64,000 nt of DNA, taken from positions 124,001 through 188,000 of the forward strand of contig WOFQ01000042.1 of assembly GCA_012184525.1 (NCBI GenBank), in the 5' to 3' direction. This document shows, piece after piece, positions 40,403 to 50,280 of this stretch. The notes beneath the pieces were generated by a model that was not told the DNA's origin, did not search any database, and saw nothing but the letters and a program-made list of their open reading frames with translations. Within the stretch, counting starts at the first letter, position 1, and each line of letters starts with the position of its first letter. This stretch comes from Xenoacremonium recifei. Its lineage: Eukaryota > Ascomycota > Sordariomycetes > Hypocreales > Nectriaceae. The translations under genes were made by a program, and so were the position numbers.

Positions 40403-41569
40403 ATTGAGGGAAGAGATTGCTACTAAGTTGTAATCAAGGTGCTTAATTGAAAATAGTTGAAGTTCAAATATAGGAGATGATGTAAAGGCATTCAAATTTA
40501 CTCTGACTGAAGCAGGAAATGGATAACACAACAACATAAATACCCGAGTAGATTCACGGGCATGAGATTCTGTAAGCTCCCGCGCGATTTGATGTGCTTC
40601 CGTACGGTCTTTTCGAAAGACCTGTCGCGCGAGCCTTGATGTGGTTAAAGGGAGGTTTTTCACTTATGCGCCTGACTTCCAGCACACCAACCAACCAACA
40701 AGTCTTACTCACTAGGATATGATAAGTCAAAGCCACAGCCTGTATCTATAGAGTGAATTTGCCGAGTTTAACTGCCGGGCTTCTTGCAATCCTGAGTCTG
40801 CCGTGGCGCATCTCCAATATACACATCTTGTCTCATAGCGGAACGAGTCGCCAGTACTGCATCGTAGAATGCATTTGCCGACTTCAATTGCCGAGTTTCA
40901 TGCTGACTGCCTAAGGTAGCACTAAAATGGTATCTAAGTAACATACAGCTCTGAAACTGGCATAGTGCAAACGAGCTGGGCCAAAAGAAAGTCCAGTTCT
41001 ATACGTCCGTTTATCTAGACAACGCAGATTGGAGTCCGGGAATCATGGCATGAGCTGTAGCCGACTTCAATGCCCAATAGTATTAAGATTACTACTAGTG
41101 CTCAACGTGACAGGATTCTGCAACGTGATCTGTCCGAGAAAACTACTTCCGTGCCTGGTTGTGATTTTCCGCGCCAACACCAAGCTATGGGAATCCTTCG
41201 TCTCTTCCGCTCCAACTTGTGATGTCTTAATCACAACCCATCGGATGAATTGGTGCCGCTTAAGAAGTGATAAAATGACTCGCTGACTGATCCTCCATCC
41301 CTCCTGCGTTCGGCAAATTTGAACGGCAAATGTCATCAGTGGTAGAAGCTGTTTTGCGAAGACAGGTCATCAGAATCAAGATCTGGGGTAAACGAGAAGC
41401 TAGCTAAATTGCGGGGTTGTACCCCGGATTTGAGGAATGGCCATTAAATAGACGATCAACAGTCTCAGATGGCATGAATAATACGCAGAATCACCAAGTA
41501 ACAGCACCTCTTTCTTCACTTCATACTGTACGTCTTGTATCATTCCCACAAAGATTGCAGCTTATAGCC
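40403..41569. promoter_or_regulatory. Divergent sulfatase/sugar-transporter region with GCCG-N9-GCCG repeats
   Basis: Three direct-repeat sites with identical half-site spacing of 13 bases: TTTGCCGAGTTTAACTGCCG (40758-40777), TTTGCCGACTTCAATTGCCG (40874-40893) and, on the minus strand, GCCG-N9-GCCG at 41311-41327. A fourth degenerate copy, GCCGACTTCAATGCCC, is at 41060-41075. The first two belong to a longer, diverged ~45-bp direct repeat. Direct CGGC half-sites with fixed spacing are what a Zn2Cys6 dimer could bind (Hap1-like arrangement). No gene is supported in the stretch. Confidence 0.5.
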
Positions 41570-43319
41570 ATGGGTTCGACGAGTCCATCGGACAGCAATC
41601 AATATGAGACTGTCGCGGCTCTCGCAACAAAGACAACTTGGTCGCAGAATAAGAAGTGTATTGCTTACTGCTTCATTCTATCTCTCGCATCGTTGCAGTA
41701 TGGGTTGGATCTCTCCGTTATCAATTCAGCGCAGGCTATGAAGGGCTTCTTGATGATATTTGGCGAAGTAGATCCGAAGGGTGCCACTGGTTACAGCATT
41801 TCAACCCAATTTCAGCAACTCATAACCAGCATGATGAATGTCGGGGTCATTGTGGGATCTTTCGCGATCGAACCCTCTGCCAATCTCCTCGGACGACGTC
41901 GGTGTTTCTTGACCGGTTGCCTGGCTTGCTTCATCGGCGCGACAATTCTCATCGTCTCTACAAACAAGGGCTCCGTCGTCTTTGGACGATTTTGCGTTGG
42001 TGTCAGCAACGCCCTTTTTCTCGGACTTACAACCATCTACATCTCCGAAGCAGCCCCAGCCCACCTACGAGGCAGTCTGGTAAGCTTCCAGCAGCTATCA
42101 GTCAATATCGGGACTGTCATCGGGACCGTAGTCAACAATGCTACGAAGCAGATGGATTCCCGTCTGTCGTACCAAATCCCCTTGTTGACGCTCTATGGCG
42201 TGCCAATCTTGCTTCTAGTTCTGGCATTTGTCATGCCAGAATCTCCCCGCTGGCTGGTTCTTCGTGGTCGAGATGACGATGCCAAACATCACTTGCGCAG
42301 ACTAAGGAGCTCAAAGTTCCCACCCGATGTTTTAGAAGCAGAATTGCACCTGATAAAAGATGCAGCAACCGCAGAACGAGACACAGCACTTGATAAATGG
42401 GGCGCTGTCAGACTCATGTTCAGCAAAGCCGAGCGCACTCGAACTTTACTTACATTTGCAGCACTAACATTCCACCCGGCCTCGGGGTTCCCATTTCTCG
42501 CAGGTTATTCGACATACTTCTTCCAGATTGCCGGTTCATCGGATGCTTTTATTGATTCAATAATTGTTACCTGCGTCTCTCTTGTTGGAGCCATAGGGGG
42601 CGTTTATCTCAATCGTTGGGTTGGACGTCGGCCCGTGTTGATGGCAACGTTCGGCTTGCAGTCCGTCTTGATGCTGGTTATTGGAATTACCTGGACAGTG
42701 ATCCCAGGAACTAAAACAGCTGGGAAGATTGTCGTAGCCATGTGCATCATATTTCAGTGCAACTTCTCCGCCGGTTGCGGGCCGGTAGCCTTCATCTGCG
42801 CAGGCGAATTGCCCAGCAACCACTTGCGTGCCGTCACATACGGCTTGGGCAGTGCGATTGGTTTTACCTTCAACTTCGTTATTAGCCTGACAACACCGTA
42901 CTTTATCAACCCTGCTGCTCTGAACATCGGGCCTAAGAGTAAGTCCAATATTATCCCGGACAGGCTGGATAACGGCACTGATGGAATATCTTTTTAGTCG
43001 GCTATATCTGGTTCGCATCCAATCTGATTACCCTCATATTTGTCTTCTTCTTTTATCCGGTGAGATTGATATGTCGGAACTTTATCTAGTTTGAGTTCTA
43101 ACTCGACATCAGGAAACTCACCGAAGATCTTTGGAAAATATTGACGAAATGTTCTATTCCCGAGTCCCCCTGCGAAATTTCAAAGGTATGCCTCAATTCG
43201 AGCAGTGAATAATGGATGTTAACATTACATCAGTTTATCAATGCTCTGATGTTGTCGTGAGAAGTGATGTCAAAGACGTAGAAGAGGAACCTTCTGCATT
43301 GGAAGTCGAGGGAATTTGA
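41570..43319 (+). CDS. MFS sugar transporter
   Basis: Four exons: 41570-42938, 42998-43059, 43113-43185 and 43234-43319; introns of 59, 53 and 48 bases. Product 529 residues with 12 hydrophobic segments. Sugar-porter (PF00083) hallmarks are present: GRRRCFLTG after segment 2, a PESPRWL motif after segment 6, GRRPVLM between segments 8 and 9, and the final ETHRRSLENIDEMF, which is produced only by splicing. It should import a sugar or polyol with protons at the plasma membrane; specificity is unknown. The start at 41570 (GCCATGG context) is preferred over upstream in-frame ATGs because the family begins with a short polar N-terminus. It diverges from the arylsulfatase gene, so import of the sugar part of sulfated glycosides is conceivable. 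Confidence 0.87.
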
Positions 43320-43726
43320 CTTCAAACCTCGCCCTTTCACCTGAGACAGGACTGAAGGGTAAACTAGTCTACTAGGATCGTCGTGTTTATAGCCTCCTCG
43401 CCCGCTAAGTTAACTTTGGCTCGGCTTTACATCAGCCCCCGTCAGCTCCCTCCAGTCCATATCAGCCCGTATTTCAGTAGCACTCATAGTTCCTGAAATA
43501 TATAGTTTGCATCAATTGCTTATTGAACATTAAAGATTAAAGATTGAACTTATAGAAAGAATTTTAGGGCTGAAAAGAGCTATAACTAATTGAACTTCAT
43601 ATTCTGCAAGCTCTGGACTAGCTATGGCCAATGCTTGTTGTGAACCATACTATTCTTCCCAACTACCTATGCTTAGGCTAGTACTTTAATGTGTCACAGA
43701 ACAAACTTTCTTCTATTTAGTATGTC
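43320..43726. other. Intergenic, no gene seen
   Basis: Between convergent genes; AT-rich toward 43500-43600. Nothing supported. Confidence 0.4.
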
Positions 43727-45550
43727 TTATCTTCCCAGCCCCGAAGCAATGGCCTCGTCGAACGTACGAATCATTCCATCATAGAGATTTGCTACAGCTT
43801 CAGGCGAGTCGTCAGTCCCTGTCCAAATCACCCCGTCACGTAGTGGAAATAGAATTTGACGGAGACTTTCGGCGAGCGGCTTGAGGGGGTAAAACCGGGG
43901 AGCGAATTCCTCCAGAATACTCGGAAAGCCTTCTTGATCCATATCAAGAAACTTACGTGCCGCTATGTCGTCCCAGGCGCCATTGCTCCATTCCCGAAGC
44001 TTGCTCGTCTCTGAGGGATTCTCCGTGTTGTCCGTTATAATTGTCCATAGGAAAACGTAAAGGAAGGATTCCAGGTCGTGCCGATAAGTATGGAATTCAC
44101 CCTTCAGAACTTCAATAGCCATGAATGGTCTAGTGCCGGTAATTCCAGACTCTGTTTCTGACCCTTTGGTGATCTCTGTTGCGGAATCGAGGTCTATCAG
44201 GATCCCCTCAGGCTTTCCGTCTTCCTGGTCTTGGCCATCCAGAATGATAATGTTTCCTGGGGAGACATCTTGGTGGAGAAGCTTGGCGTCATAAAAGAGT
44301 GATCGATGACACTTGATAGCATCACGAAATACCTTCAGCAACTCTGTAAGAGATTGAAAAGTGTGAAGAGATCTGCCGACCGGAGAAGTAACTATGCAGG
44401 CAAGGATGCGGTTTTGAAAGAAATTGTTGGTCTGTTCTGTATATTCGGCGAGGCCGTCGTAATTCCGATCAATACCCTGTTGTTGCTCTTCGATACTTCC
44501 CTGTGTCTCGCGAAAGCGCATCTCGGTGAATTTTCTATGATGTCCCCATCGAAGACCTTGTCGCAGCGCCGCTGTACTTTCAACTTCTTTGTAATAATCA
44601 AGGGAGATAGCACCCCAGACGCATTTCTCTTTGGCTAGCCTTAGAAGCTCGTCCTCCGGACGATCTCTGGCCCAACGCCATTTGAACTTCAAGACGAAAT
44701 TGTATCGATCTGAATCAGGCATTCGAGCCCGATAGCAAGTTGTCCCGGTACCAACAAGGCCTTCACGGGATGCAATTGGCTGGCTTTCGAGATAGAGCTT
44801 CCCAAAAGAGGATATCCCTGCTGTATCAAGAGTAATGTAGCTGCCGTTCTTATCTGTCTCAATGATGTTGATATTCCCCAGCTCCTGATCCGTCATCCCC
44901 TGGTAGCTGAGGATAGTAGAGAAGAATTGGTCAAAATCTTTCCGAACATGGAATTCGTCGCTACAATATAGGCCAGATCGATCGAATACCCAGAGTTCGA
45001 TTAGTGAACCGCGGATGTAGAAGCCATGCAAGAAGAGGCGCGTAGGCTGACTAGCGAAGACCTCGTGTGCAGACCGACAGAGGCGCAAGAGTCCATCTCG
45101 GTAAGACACGCAACCATGACGGTAGAATTGGCCAATAACCTGAACATGGTCCCATCCCGTCTGCAAGGCGGCGCCCAGCGTAGCCGGCATAGTCAAGAGG
45201 AGACGCACACCCTCATCAGCCTTCTCGTGCTCGGGTACGCCATTACCGCTAAATATATGCCACGAGCCTCGAGCGCCATCAGGTGCCCGTGATGCATAGT
45301 TGGAGAACCAATCTATAAAATTGTCGGGTGAAGGAGCCGCTGACGGAACGGCACAGAGGACCCTTACTCGTCCCGCTGCCTGGATTTCCAACACAGCGTC
45401 TCGACGGACGTATTGAAAGTGGCCAAAGTATTTTCTGATGAATCCTTTCATAGGGCCGTGCATGCGGCCGTCTATGTTATCAAGAATTTCTTGGTCGTCG
45501 AGCGTCGAGGCCGGCGGACCTAACGGACAGTTTATTGCCGGGTAGTTCAT
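43727..45550 (-). CDS. FunK1-type protein kinase
   Basis: Single exon, 607 residues, the usual size of the fungal-specific FunK1 kinases (PF17667). The catalytic loop is HQDVSPGNIII with His426 and Asp428, replacing the usual HRD; this HxD-(I/V)-S-x-x-N form is typical of FunK1. A metal-binding Asp follows in LIDLDSA (D-L-D in place of DFG), then GTRPFMAIEVL as the activation segment end and HDLESFLYV, the family-specific aF element. The N-terminal ~250 residues contain EIQAAGRVRVL and a beta-rich region also seen in the family. The expected substrate class is protein, function unknown; many fungi have large expanded families. Its ATG overlaps the TGA of an upstream 100-codon open frame (ATGA). 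Confidence 0.88.
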   Translation of the reverse strand: MNYPAINCPLGPPASTLDDQEILDNIDGRMHGPMKGFIRKYFGHFQYVRRDAVLEIQAAGRVRVLCAVPSAAPSPDNFIDWFSNYASRAPDGARGSWHIFSGNGVPEHEKADEGVRLLLTMPATLGAALQTGWDHVQVIGQFYRHGCVSYRDGLLRLCRSAHEVFASQPTRLFLHGFYIRGSLIELWVFDRSGLYCSDEFHVRKDFDQFFSTILSYQGMTDQELGNINIIETDKNGSYITLDTAGISSFGKLYLESQPIASREGLVGTGTTCYRARMPDSDRYNFVLKFKWRWARDRPEDELLRLAKEKCVWGAISLDYYKEVESTAALRQGLRWGHHRKFTEMRFRETQGSIEEQQQGIDRNYDGLAEYTEQTNNFFQNRILACIVTSPVGRSLHTFQSLTELLKVFRDAIKCHRSLFYDAKLLHQDVSPGNIIILDGQDQEDGKPEGILIDLDSATEITKGSETESGITGTRPFMAIEVLKGEFHTYRHDLESFLYVFLWTIITDNTENPSETSKLREWSNGAWDDIAARKFLDMDQEGFPSILEEFAPRFYPLKPLAESLRQILFPLRDGVIWTGTDDSPEAVANLYDGMIRTFDEAIASGLGR

Positions 45551-46126
45551 GGCTCAAGGAAGACACCACGAACGGCGCCGGGTTGTGAGGTTGAGGAGTT
45601 GCAGGCACGTGAGAATAGCAGCCTCACGCGCTGCCTTGGAGTTTGGGTGCAAAGACTAGGGTACCAGTCTATGTCAGTGAAATCCCTGACGTTGAACTTG
45701 AAGGTGTGTGATTTTAGAGGAGATTGGAATTCGACACTGTAGCCTGCCCGTAGAAAATGGCGACGGCTTGTGATGACGTAATCCGTTTGTGAATTGTTGT
45801 CAGTTACTCCTAAATATAAGCTGGTATTCTCAAAGTCCGAAAGGAACATGTCTAAATACTCATGTTGTGAGAGCCTGGAGGTTCAGCGTATAGTTCGTTG
45901 ATTCGTAACTAGTAACTCTGCTCTAATCTACCGTAGGATGTGCTTGTTTCCCGTCGTGATATCATCCATAACAGCGACCAATTGCTTACTCGAAGGATTA
46001 TTCCAAGCCAATATGTATATATACCATCAGAAATCGGCCTCAATGTCACGACAGTAATCTCAAGTTGATAGCGGAAAAGCTTCCCAAAGTCTATCCCAAC
46101 AAGGGAATGCACCACTCAAGTGACGC
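45551..46126. other. Region upstream of the kinase with an overlapping 100-codon open frame
   Basis: On the minus strand 45849-45547 encodes 100 codons ending in a TGA that overlaps the kinase ATG as ATGA. It has no recognised motif; it could be a lost N-terminal extension of the kinase in another frame, an upstream open frame, or chance. The remainder is the 3' flank of the MFS gene. Confidence 0.35.
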
Positions 46127-47850
46127 TCAATCTTTGATCGGTCGAGGATCAAACTGTCTGGCCGCGTAATGTCTGTACTGCTTGGCAAAGCGATAGCGCC
46201 ACTCCTTACCCTTCCAGATGAATGCAAAGGTAGAAAGTAGTACCACCACGCCAATAGCACCAATCGTGTTGAAGACGTTGGACATTCCTACGCGTGCAAT
46301 CCACGGCGTCATGGCAAAGACGAAGACTGTGCTCAGAGTGTTTCTCGAAAAGGTGAGAGCTACAAGAGCGTCTCCAACAATCTTTTAAAGCGCGGATTAG
46401 CTTCATCTCGTTATGTACATTGTCTCAATCTGGGAGCCGTCTTTACCTCGTTGTATGCATCCAGCATATATGTCAGCGTCACACTCGAAATCGGTGCCTG
46501 TCCGAAACTGCACACACCCGTGGCGAAGGCGATTGAAACCCAAGATTGACCGGCCTCAAGAGCGTAGCCAAACCAAAAGGGACCAGCAATCTGAAAGGGA
46601 ATGAATGGAACCAGTGCCCAGAGCCGCATCTCGGGCTCATAGATACCATTGTTGCGTTTCGCCAGCTTGAGCACCAGCCAGTCGCTAATGGGGCCGCCAA
46701 TGAGCGATCCTAGTGTGTTGCCAATGAAGGGTGGTAGGTTCATCAAACCGATCTGGGTGCTATCAAACGAGTACGGCGCCGTCAACATGTATGTGCTCTG
46801 GGCGGCACTCATGACGGTGCCCCACGACAGAAGAATGGCGTACATGATACAGACATAGGCAACGCCAGGGATCGTAAACATGATAAAGAAGGGCTGCCAG
46901 GCGTGTCTCGCAAAGAGTGTCCACGGGCCCTTGGTGGTTGTAGTGAGGGCCAGGATCTGTCGATAGGACTTTCGAGGGATGGAACGATCAATCTCAATCG
47001 TCGTGCCATCCGTCACCGGCTCGAAGACCGGGTCCTCTGGGCTCTTGACAGACGCCGGTGTCTCAGGCTTCTCATCGCCCTTTTCGCTCATTATGCCCAT
47101 GCCGCCCTCGACATCGACAGGTCGCCCGGGAAGGACGGCGGACCAGTTGAACTTGGACTCCTCAAAGCCGAAGATCATGACGATTGTCTCGATGCCAAAG
47201 AAGATCACGAACCACCACCAGACCCATCGCCAACCCTGCGAGGCCGTGACAAAACCCGCGGCCACGGGCGCCAAGCTGGTGCCGAAGTTGGCGGCCCAGA
47301 CGTAGATGGAGTTCATCAGACCGCGCTGATGCACGAAGAAGATGTCTGTGATGGTCATCTGCACCATGCACTCGCCCAGCGATCCTAGCCAACACTGCAC
47401 GGCGTTCACTCCCCACCAGTCGGCCGCAGTCTCGGTGCGCGCCGCCCAGACCATGACGGCCAGCTGGGCGAGGCAGCTGAGAACGTATATGGGTCGCAGG
47501 CCGTACTTGAGGGCAAAGGGCATGAGCATGAAGCCTCCCAGGGCCAGCGTGGCGCACCCGATGGCGTATGTATCGTTGAGCACCTCGTCGCTGAAGTGTA
47601 GCTCGGTGCCCATCGGACCCCAGGTAGGCGTCGTGGCGTTGACTTGAGCCGATACCATCAGGGCGAAAAGGGCGGCGAGACCGAAGTTGAGATACTTGCG
47701 CCATTGCGGCCAGTTCAGGGGGTCGTTGGGATCGCACGTCGGCTTCGGCTGGAGGACGATCTCTGCATCGTTGTCTCCCTTGAGGAGTTCGAGCCGGACA
47801 GTGCCGGGCGGCCACTCGGGGTCAATATCATCTACAATGACGGGATGCAT
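46127..47850 (-). CDS. MFS transporter, DHA1-like, next to agmatinase
   Basis: Two exons on the minus strand, 47850-46447 and 46381-46127, around a 65-base intron (GTAAAG..AAG, branch GCTAAT) after DAYNE; the joined product has 552 residues. DPNDPLNWPQWRKY precedes the first membrane segment and about 12 segments follow with a long central loop (residues about 250-310). ALKYGLRP is a weak motif A, and QRGLMNSIYVWAANFG and DAYNEIVGDALV are features of a fungal DHA1 subgroup. Transport direction and substrate are unknown. It shares a 714-base divergent promoter with an agmatinase gene and that region has GATA-type sites, so import or export of a polyamine or guanidino compound is a reasonable hypothesis. 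A start at 47934 is possible but adds a non-family leader. Confidence 0.87.
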
Positions 47851-48564
47851 GGTGAACACAGTTGAAAAAAAAATGGAGGATATATACAAACTGACTGAAA
47901 CTATGGACTGAAGATCAGGGGGGCCGGTTTTCACTACCAGGCTACGTGCATCTATCTATATATGGTGCAAACTCTCAACTCCCGGGGAAGCGAACAGCTT
48001 ATCAGGCTCTCCATGGTTGGACCTTCCCCTACGAACCATAATCCGACATAGACACGCAACGATAGGCCAGGGAGTTCCCCGGGGAGCCAGGGAGGGCGGC
48101 GAGACCTCGGTCACGTCAACGTCTTTCGATGCAAACCAACCTGTAGATGGCGGATGTTGCCGTTGGTAGATAAGGGGAGCAACGCTATGATACTACCTGG
48201 GGAACCAGATTGATGCCGAGGCCAATGCCGCCAAGGGGGTTATGTATGTAGATTAGAAGCCGGACGAGCGTGACGACAACGGCCCTCTTGTATCTATGCG
48301 GTTACTTCACCCTGCTAGGGATAGTCTAAAACGACTATCAAGATTCCCAGGTTCCCAATTAGGAAATCTCATCGGCAGTGTATCGATTCTCCATGTTTTA
48401 GTTTGCGGATCGGCAATCTCTCAGGGGTGGGGGTGGATGTCAAGCTGCAAGTCGATATCTATCATCCGAATAGTTGCCAGGATAGACACTTATCGTCGAT
48501 ATTCTTGTTCATTCTCGCGGGGTTCAGTTTCGTCTATCCCATCAACTCTCTTTTCTCCGTCCAA
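47851..48564. promoter_or_regulatory. Divergent MFS/agmatinase promoter with GATA-type sites
   Basis: HGATAR-type sites: CTTATCA (TGATAAG) at 47998-48004, CGATAG at 48060-48065, AGATAAG at 48168-48174 and a CTATCTAT run near 47952-47959. These fit AreA/NIT2-type nitrogen control. Palindromic CCCGGGG and CCCCGGGG words lie at about 47981 and 48077. No gene is present. Confidence 0.45.
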
Positions 48565-49833
48565 ATGTCCAAAAAGTTGTTGTTAGTCTGCCTTGTGGCT
48601 GTGAGCCAGGCGCGCGAGATCGTCTTCCCCCCCGTTGCCGCCGTGCAGGGGCCGTCCAGACAGAGGCCGCTTACTTTCGACAATGCGATAGATGATGATG
48701 ATGTAGACTTGACCACGGATCCCGTCGGCGGCCTGGCGTCGTTTGCCCATCTGCCGTACGTGCCTTGCTTCGCGCCCAAGACGGACGACGAGGTCGACAA
48801 GTATGACATTGCCATCCTGGGAGCGCCCTTTGACACCGCCACTTCGTACCGGCCTGGTGCACGGTTTGGGCCTCATGGGATTCGCGACGGCTCGCGGCGA
48901 ATTCGTCCGCCGCACTCGTGGAACATCTACACGGGACTGAATCGCTTTGAGGAGTGGGCGAAACTCGTCGATTGCGGCGACGCTCCGTTGACATTTGTGG
49001 ACAATACACTCGCTCTCAAGCAGCTCGTGAAGGCTCACAAGGTGAGCTTTGCTCGAGTTCTATCCTAGATCGCTCGGGACCCAGTGCTGAAACTTCACAG
49101 ATTGTCTCGGGACGCCTGGCAAACAATGTCTCAGTGGCCACTATCCCGCGCATCATGATGCTCGGCGGCGACCACACAATCACGCTGGCTGCCCTCCGTT
49201 CTACGTACGAGCGCTGGGGCGTCGTCAATGTCATTCACTTCGACTCGCACATCGACACCTGGGATCCCACAGTCCTCGGCGGAGGCATCGATGACTACGC
49301 CTCGGTCAACCACGGGACGTTCCTCCATATCGCGCATGAGGAGGGCCTCATTTCCAATGACTCTTCCATCCACGCTGGCATTCGAGCGCCGCTGGGGACA
49401 CGCCGAAAGGACTTGGACAACGACGTGCAATGCGGCTTCGACATTATCACGGCACGGGATATTGACGCTATTGGCACCCATGGCATCATCAAGAGACTCA
49501 AGGAGCGAGTCGGCGACGGGAAGGTGTACATCACCGTGGACATTGACGTCCTGGACCCCGTGAGTAATTCCGTGTCGTCGGCAGAACCCGTCCATACTGA
49601 CCCCAGACACTTAGGCATATGCACCAGCCACTGGCACTGCTGAACCTGGCGGCTGGACTTCTCGCGAGCTGCTGACCATCCTCGATGGCCTCGTCGGCAT
49701 GAAGGTTGTCGGCGCAGACGTCGTCGAGGTAGCCCCAGCGTACGATAACAAGGGCGAAACGACTTGTCTGGCCGCTGCCGAGGTGGCCCGCAGCTTGATC
49801 GGGCTCATGGTCGCAGTCCCAGTTGTCAACTGA
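48565..49833 (+). CDS. Agmatinase/ureohydrolase with signal peptide
   Basis: Three exons: 48565-49041, 49101-49559 and 49615-49833; introns of 59 and 55 bases. Product 384 residues. It belongs to the arginase/agmatinase family (PF00491). The binuclear manganese ligands are all present: His184 (GGDHT), Asp207, His209, Asp211 (DSHID) and Asp306, Asp308 (DIDVLDP). Agmatinase-type features are SYRPGARFGPHGIR and the EPGGWTSREL segment. The reaction is agmatine (or a related guanidino compound) to putrescine plus urea. The first 16 residues, MSKKLLLVCLVAVSQA, form a good signal peptide, so it may be secreted or vacuolar; fungal agmatinases with signal peptides are known. It is followed 448 bases later by a copper amine oxidase, the enzyme that would use putrescine. 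Confidence 0.9.
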
Positions 49834-50280
49834 TATCGGGTTCCGCGGGGATGATAAGGACTGAGAAACAGGCCATGGGGAACCAGTTGTTTGCAACCCT
49901 GGCTCCATGTCGCTACATTAGCCGGTTGGGACTAACCCATCCCTGTATATCGCTCCGTAGGCTCGGATGATAAGATGCTCGGGTTGAACCTCTGATCGGC
50001 TTTCGCTATCATGCGTATCGTATCGTATTTGAGGATAGGCCGCGGAGTCGTCCGAAACTGCTTAGAGAGGTGAATTCGCGCTGTAGGCCACATAAGCTGC
50101 ATCTTAGGCAAAATGGAGAGCGATAAGCAACCACCTTCTACTTTACATGTACCGAAAGACATTGATCCTGTCAAACATTCGAGTCGGCTCATTAAATTAT
50201 ATTAGCCATTCTGGTGACATCGCGACGTCCCCTTGTTGCGACTAGTTCGTATTGATTCATCGCCAGTAGAGCGATCAATC
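49834..50280. promoter_or_regulatory. Copper amine oxidase promoter with four GATA-type sites
   Basis: TGATAAG at 49852-49858 and 49968-49974, TGATAG (minus strand) at 50006-50011, and CGATAAG at 50121-50127, all 155 to 430 bases before the ATG. TCCGCGGG occurs at 49842-49849. The density of HGATAR sites suggests AreA/NIT2-type nitrogen control of the oxidase. Confidence 0.5.

Noticed and set aside
36503..43319. P450, sulfatase and sugar transporter as a secondary metabolite cluster
   Set aside because: No PKS, NRPS, terpene synthase, prenyltransferase or other scaffold enzyme anywhere in the window.
3833..49849. All TCCGYGGR (PDRE-like) matches as a shared drug-resistance regulon
   Set aside because: About seven matches were found (3833, 4058, 6248, 13991, 17661, 36200, 49842) and about seven are expected by chance in 64 kb; only exact palindromes before transporters were kept, at low interest.
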